A stretch of 64,000 nucleotides of DNA from Candidatus Thiodiazotropha sp. GTDB taxonomy: Bacteria > Pseudomonadota > Gammaproteobacteria > Chromatiales > Chromatiaceae. Position numbers and translations under genes: made by a program. The stretch covers positions 1-64,000 of the forward strand of contig JAIVEQ010000012.1 of assembly GCA_023838465.1 (NCBI GenBank), in the 5' to 3' direction. A model generated the notes under the pieces. That model did no database searches and was not told the origin of the DNA. It saw nothing but the letters and a program-made list of their open reading frames with translations. This document shows, in pieces, positions 8,431 to 15,672 of this stretch (its first letter is position 1; the number at the start of each line of letters is the position of its first letter).

Positions 8431-9447
8431 ATGAGAGTTATTCTTACAATTCTTTTGGCAGCCGGGCTGATGGCAGGCTGCACTTCGCCGAAGTTCAATA
8501 AGGAAATGGTATGTGAGGTTGAGGGTGATTGGGGACAAGCACTCAAGTTCATTACCTACAAGACCTATACATTTCCGGACCTGGGTAGAGTTGGCGGTGG
8601 CAAGCATCTCTCTGCGGGTGTGTACTTTGATGGCGGGGTGTTCTTCTGGCGCAGTCAATGGTTGATGAAAGAGTTCACCCTTGGGCAGTTGAAGTTTGAG
8701 CAGGTGACAGCTGCACAGGGTTGCAAACAATCGCTGATCCAAGATGGTACGGTGGTTTTGTTGCCCTATCCGACCCGGGGTGGTATCGATATTGATCATT
8801 TCGTGGTCAGTGATGATCTATGGTCAAGATTTAAGGGGCGAACTCTACAGATAAGGGGTGGACCACCCTTCCTGTCGGACAAGGAAGGAAATCTTTTGAT
8901 AGTGCGCAACTGGCGACCAGTTGGAACAACTCTGTCTGATCATGTGCTCCAGGTTCGTGAGGAGGCACCATTAGTAAAGCCGTTTGAGGAGAACGGTACT
9001 AGCAAGAGAATCAGTCGCATGGGAATGTACTATAACGGCTATACAGATATCTGCGCGGGCTGTGAAACCATCCTTTGGCGAACAGTGAAGAGCACAGATC
9101 TGGGCATGACCTGGAAAGTAACCGACTGGGGCATAATTGATGAGGCCCGATTACCGCCGGAGGCGGAACTGCCGTTAAAGGGGAGTGAGTATTACTACGA
9201 TGTTGATATGGAGAAGGTATTACCTTTAGCACCAGGTACACGATTATCTCTTGGAATGGATCATAAATTTATGGATATTATAGATGGTAGAGTAGTAATG
9301 GCATGGCAATGCCCAGAGAAAGGACAACCGGTTTCTAGGGAGAAGGGAACATTGATTTGCTCAGATCCCAGGAGTATTGGTCAACAATTTGTCGAAAAAG
9401 AAGGTCGGAAATTAGAGTGGACGGCACTAAGCTTTCCAGATAAATAA
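8431..9447 (+). CDS. Putative immunity lipoprotein 1 (paralog family)
   Basis: This is a 338-residue lipoprotein with a signal peptide ending in LMAGC and then TSPKF. It belongs to a family of four in this locus, sharing CEVEGDWGQAL, ITYKTYTFPD, AGVYFDGG, STDLGMTWKV, LPPEAELPLKG, SREKGTLICSDPRS and EWTAL. The TDLGMTW motif recalls the sialidase-like or Tli-type folds of phospholipase immunity lipoproteins, but that assignment is tentative. The gene follows the toxin stop by 9 bases with no clear ribosome site (TAACGATTGAATATG), suggesting translational coupling; TTG 8425 is an alternative start. A periplasmic, lipid-anchored immunity protein fits a toxin acting on membranes. Confidence 0.75.
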   Translation: MRVILTILLAAGLMAGCTSPKFNKEMVCEVEGDWGQALKFITYKTYTFPDLGRVGGGKHLSAGVYFDGGVFFWRSQWLMKEFTLGQLKFEQVTAAQGCKQSLIQDGTVVLLPYPTRGGIDIDHFVVSDDLWSRFKGRTLQIRGGPPFLSDKEGNLLIVRNWRPVGTTLSDHVLQVREEAPLVKPFEENGTSKRISRMGMYYNGYTDICAGCETILWRTVKSTDLGMTWKVTDWGIIDEARLPPEAELPLKGSEYYYDVDMEKVLPLAPGTRLSLGMDHKFMDIIDGRVVMAWQCPEKGQPVSREKGTLICSDPRSIGQQFVEKEGRKLEWTALSFPDK

Positions 9448-9512
9448 AGGGAATATTATTACAAGGAAATATATGGTTTTTAGACTTTTCTCGTTTAAGA
9501 ATTAGCCTAATT

Positions 9513-9566
9513 CTGCCCGGTATTTGTGACCTAGCGTGATCACTGGGTTGATATCACCAATCCGTA
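9513..9566 (+). pseudogene. Relic of the toxin gene's 3' end before immunity gene 2
   Basis: Read in frame from 9513, the stretch gives CPVFVT, a TAG stop, then RDHWVDITNP and TAA. This matches the last 17 codons of the intact toxin (CPVFATWRDHRVDINNP) with the Trp codon changed to a stop. The stop-to-start junction TAACGATTGAATATG is identical to that before immunity gene 1. The scar shows that immunity gene 2 once stood directly behind a toxin. Confidence 0.85.
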
Positions 9567-9576
9567 ACGATTGAAT

Positions 9577-10641
9577 ATGCGAGTAATCCTCACAACTCTT
9601 TTGGCAGCCGGGCTGTTGGCGGGCTGCACTTCACCGAAGTTCAACAAGGAACTGGTGTGTGAGGTTGAGGGTGATTGGGGACAAGCACTCAAGTTCATTA
9701 CCTACAAGACCTACACCTTTCCGGATATGGGTCGGTTTGGCGGCGGTAAGCATCTCACTGCGGGTGTCTACTTTGATGGTGGGTTGTTTTTTTGGCGCAG
9801 CAAATGGCTGATGGATGATTTTGTTTTTGGGCCATTGGGGTTCGAGCAGCAGGTCGCGAAACAGGGATGCACCCAATCAACCATCAGTGACAATGTTGTG
9901 GTGTGGCTCCCTTATGCGAGTCAAGGTGGCCCGAACATGTCGCAAATCGTGGTGAGTGAAGGGCCATGGTCAGGATTTCACAGATATGTGATTCCAAGCC
10001 GTGAAGGACCGCCCTATCTATCTGATGGTGAGGGAAATCTATTAACACTGCTCAACTGGCGACCAGCAGATGCTAGCTTGAAGAAAGGCATTCTACGCAT
10101 AAGGCAAGAAACGCCCTCAGCAAAAATGTTCATCGATAGTAATGGGAAGTTTTTAGCGAGAAAACACGTCATTTACTCAGGCTGGCAAGACAGACCTTGC
10201 GAAGGCTGTGATCCCATACTCTGGCGAACCGTGGAGAGTACAGATCTTGGCCTGACCTGGAAGGTGGCCGACTGGGGCATAATTGATGAGGCCCGGTTGC
10301 CACCGGAGGCGGAACTGCCGTTGAAGGGGAGTGAGTATTACTACGACGTAGAGATTGAGAAAATATTACCATTGCCACCGGATACACCACTTTCGTTGGG
10401 TTATAAGCATAGATATCTTGATTTTTTTAGTAAAAATAACAGATCAATAACCACAGCGAAGTGTCCGGAAAAAGGCCAGCCAGTTTCAAGGGAGAAAGGC
10501 ACACTCATCTGCACAGATTCAAGAAGTATTGATCGTTATTTTGTCGGGCGTGAAGGTTACAAGCCAGAATGGACGGCGCTTGATTTTTCGAAGGATCATA
10601 TAAAAAGACTGAAAAGAAAAATGGGACTGGATGCGAATTAA
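9577..10641 (+). CDS. Putative immunity lipoprotein 2 (paralog family)
   Basis: This 354-residue paralog of the 8431 gene has lipobox LLAGC and keeps all the shared motifs. It ends with a basic extension (KDHIKRLKRKMGLDAN) that is nearly the same in lipoprotein 4 but missing in 1 and 3. The start ATG 9577 follows the toxin-tail relic; TTG 9571 is the alternative. A 125-base stretch (9937-10061) is identical to lipoprotein 3 although flanking sequence differs, pointing to gene conversion. No intact toxin gene precedes it, so it is an orphan immunity gene by context, possibly still giving protection against related toxins. Confidence 0.75.
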   Translation: MRVILTTLLAAGLLAGCTSPKFNKELVCEVEGDWGQALKFITYKTYTFPDMGRFGGGKHLTAGVYFDGGLFFWRSKWLMDDFVFGPLGFEQQVAKQGCTQSTISDNVVVWLPYASQGGPNMSQIVVSEGPWSGFHRYVIPSREGPPYLSDGEGNLLTLLNWRPADASLKKGILRIRQETPSAKMFIDSNGKFLARKHVIYSGWQDRPCEGCDPILWRTVESTDLGLTWKVADWGIIDEARLPPEAELPLKGSEYYYDVEIEKILPLPPDTPLSLGYKHRYLDFFSKNNRSITTAKCPEKGQPVSREKGTLICTDSRSIDRYFVGREGYKPEWTALDFSKDHIKRLKRKMGLDAN

Positions 10642-10685
10642 TCAAAGCCCCTGAACGATTACAAATAAGTTAGGGCAAAGTTGTT

Positions 10686-10701
10686 GTCGATATCACCAAT
10701 C
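10686..10701 (+). pseudogene. Short scar of a toxin 3' end before immunity gene 3
   Basis: The 16 bases read Val-Asp-Ile-Thr-Asn, the same as the end of the displaced toxin copy (GTCGATATCACCAATC at 13492-13507). The scar lies 14 bp upstream of immunity gene 3. It is short, but its position repeats the pattern seen before genes 1, 2 and 4. Confidence 0.6.
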
Positions 10702-10715
10702 TATGTAACCAGAAA

Positions 10716-11729
10716 ATGCGTACAGTCATCGCGTCTATTTTGCTAGCTGTGCTGTTGGCAGGCTGTACCTCGCCGAAGTTCGGCAAGGAACTGGTATGCG
10801 AGGTTAATGGTGATTGGGGACAAGCTCTTCAATTTATCACCTACAAGACCCAAACCTTTCCAGATCTTGGGCGGTTTGGAGGCGGGCGTATTCTCACTGC
10901 GGGCGTTTACTTTGATGGCGGAGTATTTTTTTGGCGCAGTAAATGGCTAATGGATGGGTACGCTTTCGGTCCAATAGGGTTTACGCAGCAGGTTGCGAAG
11001 CAGGGGTGTATGCAGTCAACCATCCAAGATGGCATTGTGGTTTGGCTTCCTTACTCAAGTCCAGGTGGTCCGAATATGTCGCAAATCGTGGTGAGTGAAG
11101 GGCCATGGTCAGGATTTCACAGATATGTGATTCCAAGCCGTGAAGGACCGCCCTATCTATCTGATGGTGAGGGAAATCTATTAACACTGCTCAACTGGCG
11201 GCCAGCAGATGCTAGCATGGCTGAAGGTATTTTAAAGATAAGAGAAGAAACACCATTGGTAGATGTATTCTTTGACGAAAAAGGCTCGATGACCAAAGAG
11301 TTCGGTATTTATGTTGACTGGCAGGAGCGACCTTGCGAAGGCTGTGAAACAATCCTTTGGCGAACCGTGGAGAGCACAGATCTGGGGATGACCTGGAAGG
11401 TAACCGATTGGGGCATAATTGATGAGGCCCGGTTGCCGCCGGAGGCGGAACTGCCGTTGAAGGGTGGGGAGTATTACTACGATGTTGAGTTGGAGAAGGT
11501 ATTACCCCTGCCACCGGATGCACCGCTTTCGTTGGGTATTAAGCATAAGTATATTAGTCACTCCACGGGTTGGCCGAAAAATTGCCCCGAAAAGGACCAA
11601 CCAGTCTCAAGGGAGAAAGGCACGCTGATCTGTTCCGATCCAAGAGGTATTGACAGAATTTTTGTTAAGCGAGAAGGTCGTAAACCCGAGTGGACCGCAC
11701 TTGATCTTCCCAGCGGCAAACTGGATTGA
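10716..11729 (+). CDS. Putative immunity lipoprotein 3 (paralog family)
   Basis: This 337-residue lipoprotein has lipobox LLAGC, then TSPKFGKELVCEV. It shares the family blocks, including CEGCETILWRTVES and SREKGTLICSDPRG, and lacks the basic C-terminal tail of copies 2 and 4. It contains the 125-base tract (11076-11200) identical to lipoprotein 2. The start is ATG 10716, directly after a toxin-tail scar. Function is inferred from the family context as immunity against a toxin of the same or a related type. Confidence 0.75.
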   Translation: MRTVIASILLAVLLAGCTSPKFGKELVCEVNGDWGQALQFITYKTQTFPDLGRFGGGRILTAGVYFDGGVFFWRSKWLMDGYAFGPIGFTQQVAKQGCMQSTIQDGIVVWLPYSSPGGPNMSQIVVSEGPWSGFHRYVIPSREGPPYLSDGEGNLLTLLNWRPADASMAEGILKIREETPLVDVFFDEKGSMTKEFGIYVDWQERPCEGCETILWRTVESTDLGMTWKVTDWGIIDEARLPPEAELPLKGGEYYYDVELEKVLPLPPDAPLSLGIKHKYISHSTGWPKNCPEKDQPVSREKGTLICSDPRGIDRIFVKREGRKPEWTALDLPSGKLD

Positions 11730-11743
11730 GTTTTATCTTTTAA

Positions 11744-11920
11744 TTGAGCAGTTCCACTTGTTCAGTGCGAAGGATATATGCTACAGACCAAACAGGAAAG
11801 GAATCCGAGAGGGTACAATATAGTTTAGAAGGTTGTGCGCTCTGTCCTGGGTTGGGTGATTTCAAAGAAATCGATAGCCAAATCGACTACGTTGCTGAAT
11901 ACATTAGCGAGCAGAACTAA
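11744..11920 (+). pseudogene. Possible tail of a second, unrelated toxin
   Basis: An open frame of 58 codons without a good start runs from just after a stop at 11741-11743 to TAA 11918-11920. It ends GDFKEIDSQIDYVAEYISEQN and contains CALCPG. It has codon use like a real gene and lies 16 bases before the start of the membrane protein gene at 11937. By analogy with the scars around it, it is best read as the surviving C-terminus of another RHS toxin whose immunity gene follows. No family is recognised. Confidence 0.45.
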
Positions 11921-11936
11921 TTGCGAGACCGATAGT

Positions 11937-12308
11937 ATGGACGCCGCTGGCCTTATTTATATGTATTACACCGTTCTTATTCTAGCGGGACTGGTATTTA
12001 TCAGTTTGCTACTTATTATTTTTTATCAATATGGAAATAACAAAACAATTAGTAAAAAAATAGTTGGGATAACGATTGTTTTGTTTGCCCTCTATTTAGC
12101 TGTATGTTGGGAACCGATCATAACGACATTGATTGTTATGCCATCCATGTGTAGGGAGTCTGGTGGTCTTCATATTTATAAGAATGTCAAAGTAGAGGGT
12201 TTTTTTTACAATATTTTTGTAAAAGAATATCTAACTAAATATGGTTACTCGTTTGCTGAATATGTGGATTATTCTCAATACAAGAAGAAAAAATATATAA
12301 AAAAATAA
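11937..12308 (+). CDS. Membrane protein, 5' part of a frameshifted putative immunity gene
   Basis: From ATG 11937 the product has 123 residues with two membrane helices (about residues 5-28 and 41-60), then MCRESGGLHIYKNVKV and EYLTKYGYSFAEYVDY, ending in a Lys/Tyr-rich KKKKYIKK. An upstream GTG (11835) keeps the frame but overlaps the toxin-tail relic, so 11937 is preferred. The pattern of a Cys-x3-GG-hydrophobic block after a helix is seen in many small orphan proteins near polymorphic toxins. The stop TAA overlaps the ATG of the next frame (TAATG). A-rich, low-GC codon use differs from the housekeeping genes. Confidence 0.6.
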   Translation: MDAAGLIYMYYTVLILAGLVFISLLLIIFYQYGNNKTISKKIVGITIVLFALYLAVCWEPIITTLIVMPSMCRESGGLHIYKNVKVEGFFYNIFVKEYLTKYGYSFAEYVDYSQYKKKKYIKK

Positions 12309-12634
12309 TGGGGTCATCTGGGAATATCTTGATAGATGAAGTTTGGGATGGACAATCACCACAAAGTCGGTATCACTATTTAACTCGCCAACTTGTTAAA
12401 ACAAAAAAAACAGGTGCCGTGAAGTATTTTAAAATCAGAGAGGAAAAAGACTATATTTTGGATACCAAGTCAAATGAGATTATTGGGGAGATTATTAGAT
12501 ATACTTATTCAGGAAGTGAGATTCAGTATGCCATGCACAGGATGCTGGCAGATAAAGACAGAACTTGCTGGTCATCTGAACGGGATCCAAAAGATATACC
12601 CCTTCCGGTACATGTCTTGCAGCCAAGTCAATAA
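12308..12634 (+). CDS. 3' part of the frameshifted putative immunity gene
   Basis: The 108-codon frame begins ILIDEVWDG after a few residues and continues with SRYHYLTRQLVK, KYFKIREEKDYILDTKSNEI and IRYTYSG. It reads as the direct continuation of the upstream protein. It lies exactly in the -1 frame, and the junction contains A AAA AAA (12299-12305), a classic slippery heptamer. Options are programmed frameshifting, coupled re-initiation at TAATG, or a true disabling mutation or sequencing error in a homopolymer. The final codons run up to the displaced toxin copy. Confidence 0.5.
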   Translation: MGSSGNILIDEVWDGQSPQSRYHYLTRQLVKTKKTGAVKYFKIREEKDYILDTKSNEIIGEIIRYTYSGSEIQYAMHRMLADKDRTCWSSERDPKDIPLPVHVLQPSQ

Positions 12635-13510
12635 CCCCAACCATTCGCACAATCCAAATGATGTACCCAGAAATCAGACATCGGGCTCCACCTCCTGGAT
12701 AATGGAGAGCATCAACTCGATACAAGGTCGCCGTTCGAACTACGCGGGAGATAACATACAGGTAGCCTGTAACATGGAGCGTGAAGCGTGAAGCGTGAAG
12801 CGATTTACGATATCTCACCACTGGTTGAGGATTTTGGTTCGTTGACGCATACGCTGGCTGACTTTTACGCCCATACCAACTGGGTGGATCCCACCAGCCG
12901 GGGTGGCGCTTACGCTTTTGAGCGTGAGACATATGACTATGGTCTATTCCGTGAGAGCGGCTATGTGCCACCCGGCCTCAACATGAACGAAACCATTGAC
13001 TTCGATACCATGAGTGATGCTGAGTTAAGTGATTGGATGACAAGACTCTACTCCGGTAATGCCGAGGGTTGTGCCGACGAAGACTGTGCTTTCACCAACA
13101 CCATTTTGGGCATGGTTGGCATAGATAACTGGAACGGTGACCTTATCCTCACACCGGAAGATAGTTACTATCACAATGTAAAAGGTGGTCAGGACAACGA
13201 GGGCAGATGGGATGAGACAACCCATGCCTATTGGCAAAAGGATTCGAGAGAAGACGCAGAAGATATAAATTCTTTTATCAGGGCATCGCAATTGGCTGTG
13301 GCGCATACCGTAGAGGAGATCGAGCGGCTTTGGGCCGCAACGGAAGGGAATGATGACCTACGTAGGATATTTTCTGAAACTGAGCAGGAAAAAATTGAAG
13401 GCAATGTCTACTACGCAGAACGTCCACTCAATGGAGGTTTCCCCGACTGCCCACACTGTCCTGTTTTTGGAAGCTGGCGTGATCATCGTGTCGATATCAC
13501 CAATCCGTAG
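12631..13510 (+). pseudogene. Displaced copy of the zinc-phospholipase-like toxin domain, frameshifted
   Basis: The copy aligns with residues about 1528-1808 of the intact toxin, starting near HNPNDVPRNQ and running to WRDHRVDITNP. It keeps THTLADFYAHTNW and AVAHTVEEIERLW, so part of the predicted metal site survives, but it lacks the N-terminal His/Asp ligands and any RHS or export part. After MEREA the frame is broken by two extra 7-base units (12781-12801). The longest remaining frame starts at GTG 12788 (240 codons). Such orphan C-terminal modules can recombine into the expressed gene upstream. Confidence 0.8.
12781..12801. repeat. Triplicated 7-bp unit (GTGAAGC) that breaks the toxin frame
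   Basis: Three perfect copies of GTGAAGC lie in tandem where the intact frame would need one. The 14 extra bases shift the frame by two. Loss of two units, or gain of one, would restore an open frame. Confidence 0.85.
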
Positions 13511-13519
13511 CGGTTGAAT

Positions 13520-14581
13520 ATGCGTACCGTTATCGTTCTGATATTGCTGGCAGTACAGATAGCAGGCTGCACCTCGCCGAAGTTCAACAAGAAACTGGCG
13601 TGCGAGGTGGAAGGGGATTGGGGACAGGCGCTCCAGTTTATCACCTACAAGACCTACACCTTTCCAGATATGGGTCGGTTTGGCGGTGGCAAACTTCATA
13701 CCGCCGGTGTTTACTTTGATGGTGGGTTGTTTTTCTGGCGCAGTAAATGGTTGATGGCTGAATATGCTTTTGGGCCGTTAGGGTTCGAGCAGCAGGTCGC
13801 GAAACAGGGATGCATACAATCAACAATCCGTGACAATGTTGTGGTATGGCTCCCCTATGCGAGCCCAAGCGGACCCCACATGTCGCAAATCGTGGTGGGT
13901 GAAGGGCCATGGTCAAGGTTTCACCGCTATAAGATTCCAAGCCGTGAAGGGCCGCCCTACTTGTCCAACGGAGAAGGAAATCTATTGACGCTACCCAACT
14001 GGCGCCCTGCGGGTGCAAACTTGGAGAATGGTGTATTTCGCATACGCGAAGAGACGCCCTTGACGGAAATGTTCAACGATAATAAAGGGAAGTTTTTGGC
14101 AAGAAAACACATCATTTACTCAAACTGGCAAGAGAGACCTTGCGAAGGCTGTGAGCCGGTGCTCTGGCGAAACATCGAGAGTACTGATTTGGGCAAGACC
14201 TGGAAGGTGGTGGACTGGGGTGTGATCGATGTGTCCAGGTTACCACCGGAGGCGGAACTGCCATTGAAGGGGGGGGAGTATTACTACGATGTAGAGATGG
14301 AAAAGGTGCTGCCCCTGCCGCCTGATGTACTACTTTCGTTGGGTTTTAAGCACAAGCATCTCAAGCTTTTCGGCAGTGGTATGTTAATAACTACGTCAAA
14401 CTGTCCAGAAAAAGGTCAGTCGGTCTCAAGGGAGAAAGGCACGCTGATCTGTTCCGATCCAAGAAGTATTGATAGAAATTTTGTTAAGCGGGAAGGTTAT
14501 AAACCCGAATGGACGGCGCTTGATTTTCCGAAAGATCGAATAAAAAGATTGAGAAGGAAGATGGGATTGGACGCGAATTAA
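13520..14581 (+). CDS. Putative immunity lipoprotein 4 (paralog family)
   Basis: This 353-residue lipoprotein has lipobox QIAGC and all the family blocks, and the same basic end (KMGLDAN) as lipoprotein 2. It starts 9 bases after the stop of the displaced toxin copy (TAGCGGTTGAATATG), the same junction as toxin and immunity 1; TTG 13514 is the alternative start. It is therefore the cognate partner of the displaced module. Bases after its stop resemble those after lipoprotein 2, showing the duplicated unit extends beyond the coding sequence. Confidence 0.75.
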   Translation: MRTVIVLILLAVQIAGCTSPKFNKKLACEVEGDWGQALQFITYKTYTFPDMGRFGGGKLHTAGVYFDGGLFFWRSKWLMAEYAFGPLGFEQQVAKQGCIQSTIRDNVVVWLPYASPSGPHMSQIVVGEGPWSRFHRYKIPSREGPPYLSNGEGNLLTLPNWRPAGANLENGVFRIREETPLTEMFNDNKGKFLARKHIIYSNWQERPCEGCEPVLWRNIESTDLGKTWKVVDWGVIDVSRLPPEAELPLKGGEYYYDVEMEKVLPLPPDVLLSLGFKHKHLKLFGSGMLITTSNCPEKGQSVSREKGTLICSDPRSIDRNFVKREGYKPEWTALDFPKDRIKRLRRKMGLDAN

Positions 14582-14692
14582 TGAAAGCCATTGCACGATT
14601 GCGAACGGGTTAGGGTTAAGCTACCAAGTCTGAACATAGAGCATTCGTACAACAAGGGATAAGCCAAGTCAGGTTAGATTCAATGCGTTGTA

Positions 14693-14788
14693 GAAGACAT
14701 ACAACGATTTATCAAAACGGTGCAATTGGCCGTAGCTCATACCTTGGAGGAGATTGAGCGGCTTTTGGCTTCGTCGGATAAGGAATGA
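14693..14788 (+). pseudogene. Third relic of the toxin C-terminal domain
   Basis: The frame reads EDIQRFIKTVQLAVAHTLEEIERLL and ends in TGA after 31 codons. It matches EDIHSFIRASQLAVAHTVEEIERLW of the intact toxin, including the His-x3-Glu metal pair. Nothing else of the domain is visible on either side. It shows a further module once stood after lipoprotein 4. Confidence 0.85.
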
Positions 14789-14890
14789 TAGATTGCGAAG
14801 GAAATACAGGGACAGTCATCATTTGCAGCTAACACTATCATGAGTTATTGTTAAAGAAACATGGATTATAAATTTGCCAAGGAGATGGCT

Positions 14891-15301
14891 ATGACTATAT
14901 CTCGTAAGAAACAGATCTGTCTGGAAGAAACTCCCTATTACCACTGCATATCCTGTTGTGATAGGCGTGCTTATCTATGTTGTGAAGATAAATTTTCAGC
15001 TAACAACTACGAACACCGTAGAGATTGGCTAGTCGGCCAACTCAGGAAAATCACTAATATTTTTGCAATCGACATCTGCGCCTATGCTGTGATGCAAAAT
15101 CATACTCATACCGCGGAAGATAGTAGATATACAGAAACAGTTATCATTTGCAGTTCACAAATTGATCACGATTTGAGGAATAACATTCTGGAACATGACT
15201 ACTGTATTGGCTTTTTGTGTATTCGGGAATCTGTTTTTGGATCATTGATTGGGAATATCACTTTAATCTTGATCAAAAATAATACTTTGATGCTCATCTG
15301 A
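14891..15301 (+). pseudogene. Truncated REP-associated (Y1) tyrosine transposase
   Basis: From ATG 14891 (AAGGAG about 7 bases upstream) the first ~75 residues match the start of TnpA-REP proteins: PRK-like TISRKKQICLEETPYYHC, then NYEHRRDWLVGQL and FAIDICAYAVMQNHTH, corresponding to the NHxH metal motif region. After that the sequence no longer resembles the family and the conserved catalytic Tyr part is missing. These enzymes mobilise palindromic extragenic repeats. The gene is dead and marks past mobility at the toxin locus. Confidence 0.75.
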
Positions 15302-15537
15302 AGCGGTGTGATTTCAATAAGGATCAATACGAGAAAGCATTGTTGTGTTTTCGTAATGGCATCTCAACTCTTCTGCCAGAATATTTTGCCAAATATCAGG
15401 ATAGCAAATCAGCAAAGGTGGTTGACACTAAAATGCTTAGAGATAAGTTTTTCATAGATGACCATGGTCAATACACTTTACTCGAAAGCAGTATGCAAGA
15501 AGAACTTTCATTTAATAACCCTACTCCTGTCCATTAG
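15199..15537 (+). pseudogene. Decayed gene of unknown function
   Basis: A frame from 15199 to TAG 15537 is interrupted by one TAA (15280-15282). Before it: WLFVYSGICFWIIDWEYHFNLDQK; after it: YFDAHLKRCDFNKDQYEKAL and a C-terminus ending NNPTPVH. The hydrophobic first part followed by a charged domain would suit a small membrane-attached immunity-like protein, but I recognise no family. It is described as a relic because of the stop and the lack of a start codon. Confidence 0.35.
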
Positions 15538-15672
15538 GTAAATTTAATGGTTCAATTATTATCAATAACTTCCCATATTTTATGTCAATTTTAATCTAAA
15601 TATTTTAATGCAGATGAACATCAAACTTCAGCACACTTCATCGTAACTTGTAATTTATTATTGGAGAATCAA

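Noticed and set aside
11835-11936. GTG start at 11835 for the small membrane protein
   Set aside because: The added 34 residues overlap a better-looking toxin-tail frame and lack similarity to such proteins; ATG 11937 is preferred.
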